Positions 8,763 to 17,633 of a DNA stretch of 64,000 bases are shown piece by piece. Under the pieces are notes generated by a model. The model saw only the letters and a list, made by a program, of their open reading frames with translations, had not been told where the DNA came from and searched no databases. Source of the stretch: Rhodanobacteraceae bacterium. GTDB lineage: Bacteria; Acidobacteriota; Terriglobia; Terriglobales; Acidobacteriaceae. Within the stretch, counting starts at the first letter, position 1; the number at the start of each line of letters is the position of its first letter. The stretch covers positions 1 through 64,000 of the forward strand of contig CAJCHN010000076.1 in assembly GCA_903970285.1 (NCBI GenBank). The letters are read 5' to 3'. A program made the position numbers and the translations under genes.

Positions 8763-10326
8763 TCAGTGGTGCGAACCGCCGGAGCTGTTGCCGCCGCCGC
8801 TGGGAACGGCTGTGATTGCGGAGCCTCTTCCCATGGAAAGACTGGCGGGAGCCGAGGGAGTCTGGCCGAGGCCGGCACGATTCTGGGCGGACCAGCCCGA
8901 CGGCTCAGTAAGCCCTAAACCGGCCGGAGCCGAGAGGATGCCTGCGCCGCCGTAGCCGCCGCGAGCCTCGCCTGCCTCCCCCGTGCTGACGGGCCTGCTG
9001 GTCAGGGCCGGCGCAGGATCTCCGGCGTGGCTGAAGCCAATATCTCCCGCGGTGCGGAGTGCTTCGAGCGTCGTACTTCCCTGCGCAACGTTGCCGGAGG
9101 GGAGTTCTACCATGGAAGAGCCATGCGCCCGCACCTGGTTCGAGATGTTCGCGAGATTGAGGGGCGCGCTGCGCGGCAGGCCCAGGCCGGCTGAATCGCT
9201 GGCGAAGACGAAAATACTTACCCTCAATCATCTGGGAACGAGCCAGAGGAGTCGTGCCGGCAACGATCAGGGTGCTCTCGCCCGGGCGCGGAGTGCGTGG
9301 AGGTACGGGCTTGCGGAGGGAGATTGGGGCCAGCGTGGCATTCTTGAGGCCGACGAAACTCTGCCCCGGCTTCCAGCCCCAGGACTGATTCGCACCGCAC
9401 TGCATCCATTGGCCGGAGTGATAGGGCGTCCACCCCCATGGGTAGGGCGAGACCCAGCTATAGCCGGCGGAGGGATACCAGGACCAGTAGCCGTTACCGT
9501 ACGGACTCCACGCGGCGCTGGCAAGATAGGGCTGCCAGACCAGGCCGCAGCCGCCGAGGTCCACGAAGCTGCCGTAGGTCTGGAGGTCCTGCGATCCGTA
9601 AGCATAGGGCGTCTGACCGCCGTGCTGGAACTGGTGGTATTTGACTGCCTCGGCATCCTTGACGTCGTAAAGGCCGGGAGTCTTCTCGCGGATAGGCGCG
9701 AGCGCTGCGTGGCTCGCGCCGCCGAAGCTGAGCGCGTGATCCCTGCCCAGAATCATGGTGTCGGCGCCCTCAGCGACCTGCACCTTGCCCTTGACCACGT
9801 AGAGCTCCGACCCCGTCGGGTAGACGTCGAGGCGGATATGGCTGGCGGGGGGAAGGGTGATGGTGGCGCCGTCGGCATGCACTACGAAGTCGTTCGCCTT
9901 ATCGTCCGCGAGACTGACATAGAGGGTCCCGCGGGTGAGCGAGACTGCGTTCAGGACGCGGCCGGCAGCGGTGCGGCCAAGCGTCTCGAAGCTGAGTTCC
10001 GTGCCGGGGGTGAGGCGCAGCGAGCCGTTATCCTCAAACTCAACTTCCGCCCAGCCCTGATCGGTTTTTAGATCTTCCCCCTGCAGGATGGGCAGGTTGA
10101 GGAACGCCCGTTCGAATCCGTGGCCCGCCTGCTTATCGAGCTGGACCGCCCCCTGCACGTCGCTGAGGCGCACGATGCGCACCTGGGAGACGCTGACCTC
10201 GGGAACGCTGACCCCGGAAGCATCACCTCGGTCCGCCGCCGTTTGCGCGCCCACGAAAGCCGCAGATCCAAGGGTCACAGCGAAGCATCCGACAACCAGA
10301 GCCGAATGTCTGCAGACGATCTTCAT
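8763..10326 (-). pseudogene. Exported FecR / DUF6600-type protein with a frameshift
   Basis: The ATG at 10326 (GGAGGT four bases upstream) starts a signal peptide (hydrophobic core, cleavage after VGAQ). A FecR-like beta-sandwich follows (VRIVRLSDVQGAVQL onward). Then comes a Trp/Tyr/Pro-rich segment (GYWSWYPSAGYSWVSPYPW) typical of DUF6600. Near 9221-9223 the frame breaks. The original frame degenerates into an Arg-rich tail to 8905. The next frame continues sensibly (VSIFVFASDSAGLGLPRSA…) to a natural Gly/Ser/His tail ending at 8763. Removing one G from the GGG run (CCC on the plus strand, 9221-9223) restores one product of about 520 residues. This is either a real mutation or a sequence error. 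Confidence 0.75.
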
Positions 10327-10533
10327 AAGACCTCCAGCGACAGCAAAGCTATCTTGGACCCGAAAGAGCAAAATCTTTGCTTTAGGCGTCGAACTATAGT
10401 CCGGGGGGTGTGCCGAAGACAACAGAATAGTTCGCCATTCCGGCGGGTTGCGCCGGGATCGAAAAACGACCTGCGAGGTTGAACCTTCGCCTCCCGATTT
10501 GGGAGAGCACACCTTCATGACCGCCGTGGCGGC

Positions 10534-10842
10534 CTAGTCCAGGTCGAATTCGCGGAAGGGACGCTCGTCGAGCGGCGAGTCTTTCGCCTTTTTCATGGCC
10601 TCGGCGAATTTCCTTGCGAGCACATCTTCAGCGTTCTTCTGCGCGGCGACACTTTGGGCGAAGACGGATTCGCGACGCTCGTCGGCTTCCTTCAGCGCTT
10701 GTTTGGCCGCGCCGAAGTCTTCAAAGGTCTTCTTGCGCGGTGCAGGCGTATGGGCAATGACAGCCCGGGTGACGGGATCGATCTTCAACACCGCCGAACA
10801 TTCCGGACACAACACCTCGAACGCCTCATCGCTCAAACCCAC
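10534..10842 (-). CDS. Small conserved protein with an N-terminal CPEC motif
   Basis: 102 residues. The N-terminus has one CXXC (VLCPECSAVLKID), resembling half a zinc ribbon. The rest is charged and helical (Ala/Lys/Glu rich), probably coiled coil around residues 40-95. There is no signal peptide. It sits downstream of fliS on the same strand with a 38-nt gap, so it could be the last gene of the flagellar locus or an unrelated neighbour. I do not recognise a characterised family. Confidence 0.6.
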   Translation of the reverse strand: MGLSDEAFEVLCPECSAVLKIDPVTRAVIAHTPAPRKKTFEDFGAAKQALKEADERRESVFAQSVAAQKNAEDVLARKFAEAMKKAKDSPLDERPFREFDLD

Positions 10843-10880
10843 GCCACACCTCCGCTCGTACCGCTGTACATTTTAGAGGC

Positions 10881-11351
10881 TTAGCCGGAGCAGGAGAAAG
10901 AGGTTTGCGGCTCGACCTCCGAGGCCGTGGTCATCGCGGCGATGGACGAGGCGGCGGCAGCGGCCGGGTTCGATGCAGATGCGCTGCTGTCGACCTGCTG
11001 CCACGCCTCGCGCACGTCGAGCACCGCCCTGACCTGAGCGTAGAGGATGGCGGGATCGAGTTTGAACTGGGCGGAGAGCATCTGTTGACGCAGGTGGTTA
11101 TAGAAGCGGCGGATCTTGACCGCGGTCTGGCCACCGTTCTTCATGTCGAGCATGGCGTCGAGCTGGGTGAGCACCTTGAAGCCATGGGTGAGTTCGTCGC
11201 AGCGAGTCTGAATGTCGTTCTGTTCGATGGCGCGGGCGGCGCGCTGCAGGTTCCCGATGAGGGTATCGTGCAGGGCGATGACGAGGCCGACCACGGAAGC
11301 ATGCTGGGTGGAGGCGCGGCGATAGACGAGCGAGGCAGTCTGATTGGTCAT
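10881..11351 (-). CDS. fliS: Flagellar export chaperone FliS
   Basis: 156 residues from the ATG at 11351; slightly longer than the usual ~130 because of an Ala/Ser-rich C-terminal tail. FliS binds the C-terminus of flagellin in the cytoplasm and delivers it to the export gate. The N-terminal YRRASTQHAS and GLVIALHDTLIGNLQRA segments and the helix containing LTQLDAMLDMKNGG match the four-helix chaperone. It starts nine bases after the fliD stop, the usual fliD-fliS arrangement. No flagellin gene lies in the window. Confidence 0.88.
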   Translation of the reverse strand: MTNQTASLVYRRASTQHASVVGLVIALHDTLIGNLQRAARAIEQNDIQTRCDELTHGFKVLTQLDAMLDMKNGGQTAVKIRRFYNHLRQQMLSAQFKLDPAILYAQVRAVLDVREAWQQVDSSASASNPAAAAASSIAAMTTASEVEPQTSFSCSG

Positions 11352-11359
11352 GGCAGGTC

Positions 11360-12721
11360 TCAATTGTTGTTCGAGTTCTGGTTAAGGCCGAGGAGAGCGT
11401 CGGTGTTCTTGATCTGTTGCGGCAGCTGCTGGATTGCGATGTCGGCGTTGTTGTACTGGGTGGTGAGCAGGGTCTGCTGCGAGCTGAGATAGGTTTCGAG
11501 AGTGTTGATCTGGTCGTTGAGGTCCTGATTTTCCGCGCTGATGCTCTGCAGGTCGATGGTGAAGGCACCGTCGGACGGGTCAGTGTAGGTGTTGAGCGTG
11601 TTGGTGAGCGAGGCGGCAAATCCACTGTCGGAGGTTCCCTGGAAGAAGGCAGCCACCCCTGAAGGATTGGACTGCAGAGCGCTCGCGAGCGTAGAGGTGT
11701 CCAGGCTCAAGGTGCCATCACTGTTGGTGTTGATGCCGAGAGAGGTGAGCGTGTTGAGGGTTCCGCTGCCGGAGTTGTAATTGGTCGCTGCGAGCAGATC
11801 GGAGTAGAACGACTGCGCGGCGCTATCTGCCTGTAGCGGACCGGCCGTGCTGGTCGTGGCGTTGTAGGCGATGTCCGTGCTGACGTCGTTGATCACGGAG
11901 TTATAGGCAGAGACGAAGTTGGTGACCGCGCTGGTGATGTCGGTGATGTCCGGCGAGAGGGTGAGGTTGACGGTCTCGTTGGGCGAGGCGCTGGCAAGAT
12001 TGAGCGTCACTCCGTTGAGCGCGCCGACGACCGTATTCGAGGCGCTGCTGATGGGTACCCCGTCTACGGTGAGAGCGGCGTTCGCGCCAGTCTGAGCCTG
12101 GGTGAAGGTAAGGCCGCTGGCCTGCGAGATGGTGAAGTTGGCCGCGGTTCCGGAGGAGTTGGCCACCAGCGAAAGGCGGGCGCCGTTGCTGTCGGTGACC
12201 ACGCTGGCGGTGACGCCCAGCGACTGACTGTTGATGGCGGTCGCGAGTTGGTCGAGCGTGTTGTTGCCGTTGCCAACCTGGATGGTGGTGGTGGTGCCGC
12301 CGGAAGTGATCTGAAAGCTTCCCGCGGCCAGCGTCGCGGAGCCGCTGGACTCTTCCGCGGAGTACCAGGAGGCGGTGGTCGCGAGCGAGGTGACGACGAC
12401 GGTATGGTTCCCGATGGTGGTGCCATCGGCGGCGGTGGCGCTGACGACGCTGGAGTCGGAACTGGCGACGGAGACCGAGTTGAGCACGCTGCCGATCCCC
12501 TGCAGCAGACTAAGCTGGTCGCTGAGCGTGGAGGAGTCGCTGTTGAGCTGATGGATGGCAGTCGTCTGGCTGGCAAGGGCGGTCTGCTGCGCCTGCCAGG
12601 TTCGTTCGGGAGCGCGGTCGGCGTAGAGGATCGAGTCGACGGCGGAAGTAACGTCGATGCCGGTCGATCCTCCGAGTGCGGAGAGAACGGAACTGAGAGT
12701 GGATGTGGATGCGGTGCTCAT
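11360..12721 (-). CDS. fliD: Flagellar hook-associated protein 2 (filament cap)
   Basis: 453 residues, close to the family size. FliD forms the distal cap that folds flagellin during filament growth. The N-terminal FliD_N region (GIDVTSAVDSILYADRAPE), the Ser/Thr-rich variable middle and the C-terminal coiled-coil heptads (ISAENQDLNDQINTLETYL) are all present. I chose ATG 12721, which has GGAG at suitable distance. An upstream ATG at 12751 lies inside the arm of a strong hairpin (12749-12789). It is followed closely by fliS. Confidence 0.93.
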   Translation of the reverse strand: MSTASTSTLSSVLSALGGSTGIDVTSAVDSILYADRAPERTWQAQQTALASQTTAIHQLNSDSSTLSDQLSLLQGIGSVLNSVSVASSDSSVVSATAADGTTIGNHTVVVTSLATTASWYSAEESSGSATLAAGSFQITSGGTTTTIQVGNGNNTLDQLATAINSQSLGVTASVVTDSNGARLSLVANSSGTAANFTISQASGLTFTQAQTGANAALTVDGVPISSASNTVVGALNGVTLNLASASPNETVNLTLSPDITDITSAVTNFVSAYNSVINDVSTDIAYNATTSTAGPLQADSAAQSFYSDLLAATNYNSGSGTLNTLTSLGINTNSDGTLSLDTSTLASALQSNPSGVAAFFQGTSDSGFAASLTNTLNTYTDPSDGAFTIDLQSISAENQDLNDQINTLETYLSSQQTLLTTQYNNADIAIQQLPQQIKNTDALLGLNQNSNNN

Positions 12722-12748
12722 GGTTACCGGACTCCTGAGTGTAGAGAA

Positions 12749-12789
12749 CATCTCTCCTGTTGCTGTGCGCTGCACCCACAGGAGAGATG
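12749..12789 (-). promoter_or_regulatory. Perfect 12-bp inverted repeat in the fliD leader
   Basis: CATCTCTCCTGT (12749-12760) pairs perfectly with ACAGGAGAGATG (12778-12789) around a 17-nt loop, in the flgL-fliD gap 28 nt before the fliD ATG. On the transcript the 3' arm holds AGGAG followed by an in-frame ATG (12751), so the stem could mask an alternative translation start. No U-run follows, which argues against a simple terminator. A regulatory role is inference. Confidence 0.5.
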
Positions 12790-12836
12790 CTTTGGCGCCC
12801 CGCGCGGGCGCGAACGATGCCGTGGAGCGCTGCCGG

Positions 12837-13739
12837 CTATGAAGGCGTCGCCAGGTAGTTGAGCAGAGTATTCTGCAGGACCTTCGAAGACGCGGCGAGC
12901 ACCGCGGAGTTGTTCTCTTCGGCCGATGTGAGGTCTTCGGCTGCGGTTGCGGTATCGATGCCGACGAGCGATGTGGCTTCGGAGCTGAGCGTCACCTTAT
13001 CCTGCGACAGATAGGTCTCCTGCGCATTGATCTGATTGATGGCGCTCCCGTACACCACGTGCTGCTCGCTGACGTAGCTGAGCGCGGAGGTAACCGCAGC
13101 GGTCGCATTGCCGATGTCCGTCGAAGTTCCGCTGGCGAGCGCACTGGCCAGGCCGCTCAGCGCGCCGAGCACGCTGGAGCCTGGATTATCAAACAGGGTG
13201 CTTCCCGGGATGCTGGTCTGAACGGAGAGAGACTCGCCGATCTGGACCGAGTTGATGGTGGTATTGCCGTTGTACTGGTACCCGGTGGAAGAAGTCGCGC
13301 TGACGGTGAATGCTGCCTGGCCGTTGGTGGTACCCCCGAAGATCGCCACGCCCTGGTAGGTGGTATTGGCAAGCCCGACGACGTTCGACAGCAGACCTTT
13401 AACGCTTGTGGCGATCGCCTGGCGGTCCGTGGCGGATTCGGTCCCGTTGGCGCCCTCGGTGCCGAGGGTCACGGCCTGGTTCAGCAGCGAGACGACGGAG
13501 GAGACGACGGAGTCTGCGGTCTGGGCCTGCGCGAGGGCAGAGTCGGCGTTGGCGGTGTATTGATCTATGTTGGCGGATTCCGCCTGAAGCTGCAGTACGG
13601 CGGCGGATGCGGCTGGGTCATCCGAAGGCAACGAGACGCGTTGGCCCGTCGACACCTGCTGCAGAGCATTGGCGACGTTCTGGTCGCTCTGTTGAATGTT
13701 GGCAATAACGTCTGAGGTGATATTGGGAACAAAACGCAT
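12837..13739 (-). CDS. flgL: Flagellar hook-associated protein 3 (hook-filament junction)
   Basis: 300 residues from ATG 13739 (GGGAG upstream inside the flgK stop region; a TTG at 13748 is an alternative). FlgL is the second junction protein between hook and filament and shares the flagellin-like N- and C-terminal coiled coils. Seen: MRFVPNITSDVIANIQQSD and VSTGQRVSLPSDDPAASA at the N-terminus, and AQETYLSQDKVTLSSEAT plus a NSAVLAASSKVLQNTLLNYL tail at the C-terminus. It overlaps or abuts flgK. Confidence 0.92.
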   Translation of the reverse strand: MRFVPNITSDVIANIQQSDQNVANALQQVSTGQRVSLPSDDPAASAAVLQLQAESANIDQYTANADSALAQAQTADSVVSSVVSLLNQAVTLGTEGANGTESATDRQAIATSVKGLLSNVVGLANTTYQGVAIFGGTTNGQAAFTVSATSSTGYQYNGNTTINSVQIGESLSVQTSIPGSTLFDNPGSSVLGALSGLASALASGTSTDIGNATAAVTSALSYVSEQHVVYGSAINQINAQETYLSQDKVTLSSEATSLVGIDTATAAEDLTSAEENNSAVLAASSKVLQNTLLNYLATPS

Positions 13740-13744
13740 GTCAG

Positions 13745-15121
13745 TCAACTCCCGGCCGGAATCATGTTGATGGTGTCGCTGAAGAGGGCGGCGATGGTGG
13801 AGACCACACGCGCGGCCGCTTCGTAGGCCTGCTGGTAGCGGATAAGGTTGGCGGACTCTTCGTCGATGGAGACGCCGGAGACAGAGGTCTGCTGATTGGT
13901 AAGGCTGGTCAGACTGAGGCCGGTCGCGGTGGACTCCGCGCTGGCGTTCGCGGCAACGTTGCCGACCTGGTAGACGAGGTTAGCCGACATAGTGGTCGCG
14001 TTCTGACCCGAGGGCAGGGTGGCGTTCTGGACAGCGGTGAGGTTTGCCACGTTGCCGCCTCCGCCTGAGGTCGCGGACGAGGCACTTGCGATCGCATCGG
14101 GATCGGTGGTTGCGAGCGCGATGCCGGCGGCCGATCCGGTGACGGTTGAGGGCACGGTGAAGAGCGCAGCCCCCGGGTGTCCGCCGGCGTCGTAGCCGCT
14201 GGCCTGCGCCGCGTTGAAGGCGGTCGCGAACTGATTCGCCAGGGTGTCGAGCGACTGCTGGAAGGCTGGAATCTCCGTGTCCCGGACCTGGATGGTGCCG
14301 CCGAGGTCTCCGCTCGATATGGAGGAGGTGATGTTGTTGCCCTGGGAGTCGAACACCTGCTGGTTGCCATCGGCTCCGGTAGAGGTGGAGAGCGCATAGC
14401 TTTGTGTGCCGAGGACCAGCGGTGTGCCGTTGGCGGTCGAGATGGAATCGCCCTGGGGAGTGTGCGTGACGGAGATGTTGGTGAGCGCAGCGAGCTTGGT
14501 TTCGACCTCGCTGATTTGATCCTGCTGCGGGCTGGAATCCTGGCCGGCGGCTTTCTGCTGGATGATCTGTGCGTTCAGAGTCGCGGCCTGGGAGCTGAGC
14601 TGGTTGATCTCCGCGACATCAGTCTGGACCTGCGTGTTCAGTCCGCTGATGGGCGCACTGAGGCCGGCAGCTGTCGTATTGAACTGCTGCACGAGATTCT
14701 GCGCATCGGAGATGACGGTCTCGCGATCGGCGGAATCGGTTGGGCTGGAGGAGAGCGCCGAAAGGCTGGTAAAGAACGTGGAAAGAGCGCTCGATACGCT
14801 GGAACCGGAGCTTGGAAACAGTGTCTGAATCTGGTTCAGGACATTGACCTGCGCGTTGGCGCTGCTCTGCGCGGAGGTCTGCTGATTGATGGACATATTG
14901 AGCAGCTCGTCCTGGACCGACTGGATGCTGACGACGTCGACGCCGCCGCCGAGCGCAAGCGAACCCTCTTCGGTGGGCTGAGACTCCTGTAGGTTGACGA
15001 TCTCGCGCGAGTAGCCGGGAGTGTTGGCGTTGGCGATGTTGTTGTTGGAGATCGAAAGCTCGGTCTCCTGCGCCATCAGCGACCCGGTTGCGATGGATAA
15101 AGTTGCGTTAAGTCCGCCCAT
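13745..15121 (-). CDS. flgK: Flagellar hook-associated protein 1
   Basis: 458 residues; joins the hook to FlgL. The rod/hook N-terminal signature is clear: ETELSISNNNIANANTPGYSRE. The C-terminal motif ESANLIRYQQAYEAAARVV is typical of FlgK/FlgE-type axial proteins. The middle domain is rich in Gln/Ser/Ala. A ribosome-binding site GAAGG precedes the ATG by five bases. It lies downstream of flgN, encoding its chaperone, and upstream of flgL. Confidence 0.93.
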   Translation of the reverse strand: MGGLNATLSIATGSLMAQETELSISNNNIANANTPGYSREIVNLQESQPTEEGSLALGGGVDVVSIQSVQDELLNMSINQQTSAQSSANAQVNVLNQIQTLFPSSGSSVSSALSTFFTSLSALSSSPTDSADRETVISDAQNLVQQFNTTAAGLSAPISGLNTQVQTDVAEINQLSSQAATLNAQIIQQKAAGQDSSPQQDQISEVETKLAALTNISVTHTPQGDSISTANGTPLVLGTQSYALSTSTGADGNQQVFDSQGNNITSSISSGDLGGTIQVRDTEIPAFQQSLDTLANQFATAFNAAQASGYDAGGHPGAALFTVPSTVTGSAAGIALATTDPDAIASASSATSGGGGNVANLTAVQNATLPSGQNATTMSANLVYQVGNVAANASAESTATGLSLTSLTNQQTSVSGVSIDEESANLIRYQQAYEAAARVVSTIAALFSDTINMIPAGS

Positions 15122-15162
15122 AAAGCCTTCTCATTCTGTTCAAACCGTTCAATTCCGCTCGC

Positions 15163-15606
15163 TCAGATCTGCGAGGACCACGTGCTCAGGTTTGGCGACG
15201 GTGCGACACCCGGTTGCGGATAACCGCCATAGCACTTGGCGAGGCCGGCGAACATCTGCATGGTGCGGCCGGAGTGACGCAGCAAGGCCGAGTAGGTCCG
15301 GTTCAGGACCAGGAGGTTTGCGCGTGCGTCTGCGATGCGCTGGCTGAGTTCCTCGTCAGTGGGTGCAGTGCCGGAGGCTCCGACCACTGGGGCGGCGTTG
15401 TGCCGGGCGACCAGGCTGGAAAGCCGGGCGCAGAGGGCAAGCTGGCGCTGGACGCTGTCCTCAAACGCGCCGAGAGTGTTATCCGCCAGCGAGTGCATGG
15501 CTCGGTCGAGTTCGCGGGCGAGCGCGCGGAGACAGTCCAGGTACTCGGGGGCATGCTCCTGCGCAATCGCTTTGTTTGCATGCTGCTGTGTGAGAGGTGT
15601 CTGCAT
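15163..15606 (-). CDS. flgN: FlgN-like flagellar chaperone
   Basis: 147 residues, all helical, with no signal or membrane segment. Position immediately upstream of flgK, size and helical heptad pattern fit FlgN, the cytoplasmic export chaperone for FlgK and FlgL. Supporting segments are LDCLRALARELDRAMHSLAD and the C-terminal LLVLNRTYSALLRHSGRTM. FlgN is poorly conserved, so the call rests on context plus pattern. The tail (about 20 residues, Pro/Ser rich) is probably disordered. Confidence 0.75.
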   Translation of the reverse strand: MQTPLTQQHANKAIAQEHAPEYLDCLRALARELDRAMHSLADNTLGAFEDSVQRQLALCARLSSLVARHNAAPVVGASGTAPTDEELSQRIADARANLLVLNRTYSALLRHSGRTMQMFAGLAKCYGGYPQPGVAPSPNLSTWSSQI

Positions 15607-15697
15607 GGCTTCATCCCATCCCGAGTTCCTGGCGGTGCTGCATCTTGGATCTGTTCTTAAGTCTGGCCCCGTACCTGGCTTGGTTATAGTTTTAGGG

Positions 15698-15991
15698 TTA
15701 TAGGTCGGACGAGGACATTGCCAGGGCGATCTTGTCAGCGTCCAACTGATATTGGCCTTCGTTGACGGCCTGCTGCAGAGCCTGGACCCGTTCCGCTCGC
15801 GTAGGGAAGGTCTGCAGAGCTGTCTGGGTCAGCGACTGGACGGAACCGCTGGCGGACAGCGAGGTCGTATCTTCGGTGGTTTGAGTCGGAGAGTTGGAGA
15901 CTCCACTGGGGCTCCCAGAGCCCTGCGGATTGATGCTGCTGGTCTGACTTGCTGCTTCTGGTGTTGCGGCGCCGAATAGATTGATGACCAC
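15698..15991 (-). CDS. flgM: Anti-sigma-28 factor FlgM
   Basis: 97 residues, the family length. The disordered Ser/Thr-rich first half is followed by the FlgM signature (RAERVQALQQAVNEGQY and LDADKIALAM). FlgM holds FliA inactive until it is exported through the completed hook-basal body. GTG start with a strong AAGGAGGTG site. A putative sigma-28 promoter (-10 GCCGATAG) lies about 28 nt upstream, which would give the classic feedback of FliA on its own inhibitor. The FliA gene itself is at 22.9-23.7 kb. Confidence 0.88.
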   Translation of the reverse strand: MVINLFGAATPEAASQTSSINPQGSGSPSGVSNSPTQTTEDTTSLSASGSVQSLTQTALQTFPTRAERVQALQQAVNEGQYQLDADKIALAMSSSDL

Positions 15992-16018
15992 GTCGCACCT
16001 CCTTCGGTTGCGCCGCTT

Positions 16019-16046
16019 CTATCGGCAGGAAGGCCGCCGGTGTTCA
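16019..16046 (-). promoter_or_regulatory. Putative sigma-28 (FliA) promoter of flgM
   Basis: On the minus strand a TGAA -35 core (16043-16046) is followed by 16 bases and GCCGATAG (16019-16026), close to the FliA -10 GCCGATAA. The same CTGAA-N16-GCCGATAR arrangement occurs before the HDOD gene at 21575-21602, which strengthens both. The flgM GTG lies about 28 nt downstream. Confidence 0.55.
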
Positions 16047-16076
16047 GTGAGGCGAATGAAAAAGTGCACATGTTCT

Positions 16077-16475
16077 TCAGGGCGTGGGATTTGGCTGCTT
16101 TTCCGCCTTCGGGGAGGCTGCTGCGTCCGCCGATCGCAGGTGCTGCGTGATCATCTTCGCGATGCCGATGCCGCCGGATTTGGTGAGCGAACCGGCGAGC
16201 GCCTGCATGGCCAGCCCCTGGAACTGGTCCTTGCCGGGGTCGCTGTCGTCGACGCCGTCGCCTCCGGGAACAGTGGCGAAAGAGTTTTCAGCCTGCTGCA
16301 ACCAGTTTCCCAGCAGGATGGACTCGAAGTCCTTGCCGGCCTTTTCAATTTTGGCGTCCTGATCGACCCCATGGGCGGATGCGGGCGCAGCGCCGGAGCG
16401 GGTGCGCTGCAACAGGGTGTCGGCCTGTGTATCGAGGGCAGAGATGGGACGGCTGTGATCGATGGAGATGTTCAT
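16077..16475 (-). CDS. flgJ: FlgJ-like rod-binding protein without muramidase domain
   Basis: 132 residues corresponding only to the N-terminal rod-capping half of FlgJ (Rod-binding family): KIEKAGKDFESILLGNWLQQAE, followed by QFQGLAMQALAGSLTKSGGIGIAKMI. The peptidoglycan hydrolase half found in gammaproteobacterial FlgJ is absent, as in many other phyla, so a separate lytic enzyme must open the wall for the rod. The ATG overlaps the flgI stop (TGATG), indicating coupling. Confidence 0.88.
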   Translation of the reverse strand: MNISIDHSRPISALDTQADTLLQRTRSGAAPASAHGVDQDAKIEKAGKDFESILLGNWLQQAENSFATVPGGDGVDDSDPGKDQFQGLAMQALAGSLTKSGGIGIAKMITQHLRSADAAASPKAEKQPNPTP

Positions 16476-17629
16476 CAGATGACCTCGAGGTCGGCCTGCA
16501 GCCCGCCGGCGGATTTGATTGCCTGGAGAATGGCTACGATATCGTGCGAGGTAGCGCCGATGGCGTGGAGACCGCGGATGAGATCGTCGACGTCGGCGCC
16601 GTTATCGAGCCGGATGGACTGGGCCGGGAGATCGCGCACGCCAACAACGGCATTGGTGACGGGCTGGGTCTTTCCGGAGGAGTTGGGCAGCGGCTGGGAG
16701 ACGCTGGTGAAGGACTCAACCTCGATGCTGAGGCTGCCGTGCAGAACGGAGACCGGGGAGAGCGTCACATCGCCCCCCATCACGATGGTTCCGGTGCGCT
16801 CGTTGATGACAACGCGGGCAGGCGCGCGGAAGTTGATGGACAGCGACTGGATGCGCCCGATGAGAACGGGCACGGAGAGCGCGTGGGCCTGGGCGACGTC
16901 GACCTGCACGGTGCGGCTGTCGACCGCCGTGGCGACGGAGCCCCTGAACTCGCTGTTGATTGCGTCGGCCATATCTTGTGCGGCGGTGAAGTCAGGATTG
17001 CGGAGCAGGAAGTTCACCTGGCGAAGACGGCTGAGGTCGACAAGCGCGTCGCGCTCCACGATGGCGCCGGCCGGGATGCGGCCAACCGTGGGGTGGTTCA
17101 CCTCGCGCAGGTTGCCGGCGGTGCCTTCCGAGTAGCCGCCAAGGGCAAGCGGACCTTGCGCCTCAGCGTAGACCTGGCCATCCGGACCCCGCAGCGAGCT
17201 CATGAGCAGGACTCCGCCTTCGAGGCTCTTGGCGTCGCCGGCGGAAGAGACGGTCACATCGAGCTTAGAGCCGGGGCGGGCAAAGGGTGGTAGTGCCGCG
17301 GTGATAAAGACGGCGGCGACATTCTTGACCACGACCTGGGATGGAGCGATCTGCACGCCCATGCGGGTCATGGCGTTTGCGAGCGTCTGCACGGTGAAGT
17401 AGGTCTGCTGACGGTCGCCAGTGCCGCGCAGGCCGACGACCAGGCCATAGCCGACCAGCTGGTTATCGCGAACGCCTTCTACGTCGGTGACGTCACGCAG
17501 GTAGACCTTGCGGACGGGGCTATCCCCTGCACTGGCCCATGGAGAGAGGAGTGACAACACCACGCCGAGCGAGAGCAAGCGGACGAGCGAGGCGAGCAAG
17601 TTACTCGAAAGTATGGAGACGATAGGCAT
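16475..17629 (-). CDS. flgI: Flagellar P-ring protein
   Basis: 384 residues with a signal peptide (hydrophobic core about residues 8-28, cleavage near WASA). FlgI polymerises in the periplasm around the rod at the peptidoglycan layer. Conserved segments: VYLRDVTDVEGVRDNQLVGYGLVVGL, which opens every FlgI, and VLHGSLSIEVESFTSVSQPLP. I chose ATG 17629, four bases past the flgH stop; a TTG at 17644 would overlap flgH. Presence of P- and L-ring genes shows a diderm envelope. Confidence 0.95.
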   Translation of the reverse strand: MPIVSILSSNLLASLVRLLSLGVVLSLLSPWASAGDSPVRKVYLRDVTDVEGVRDNQLVGYGLVVGLRGTGDRQQTYFTVQTLANAMTRMGVQIAPSQVVVKNVAAVFITAALPPFARPGSKLDVTVSSAGDAKSLEGGVLLMSSLRGPDGQVYAEAQGPLALGGYSEGTAGNLREVNHPTVGRIPAGAIVERDALVDLSRLRQVNFLLRNPDFTAAQDMADAINSEFRGSVATAVDSRTVQVDVAQAHALSVPVLIGRIQSLSINFRAPARVVINERTGTIVMGGDVTLSPVSVLHGSLSIEVESFTSVSQPLPNSSGKTQPVTNAVVGVRDLPAQSIRLDNGADVDDLIRGLHAIGATSHDIVAILQAIKSAGGLQADLEVI

Positions 17630-17633
17630 AGGT

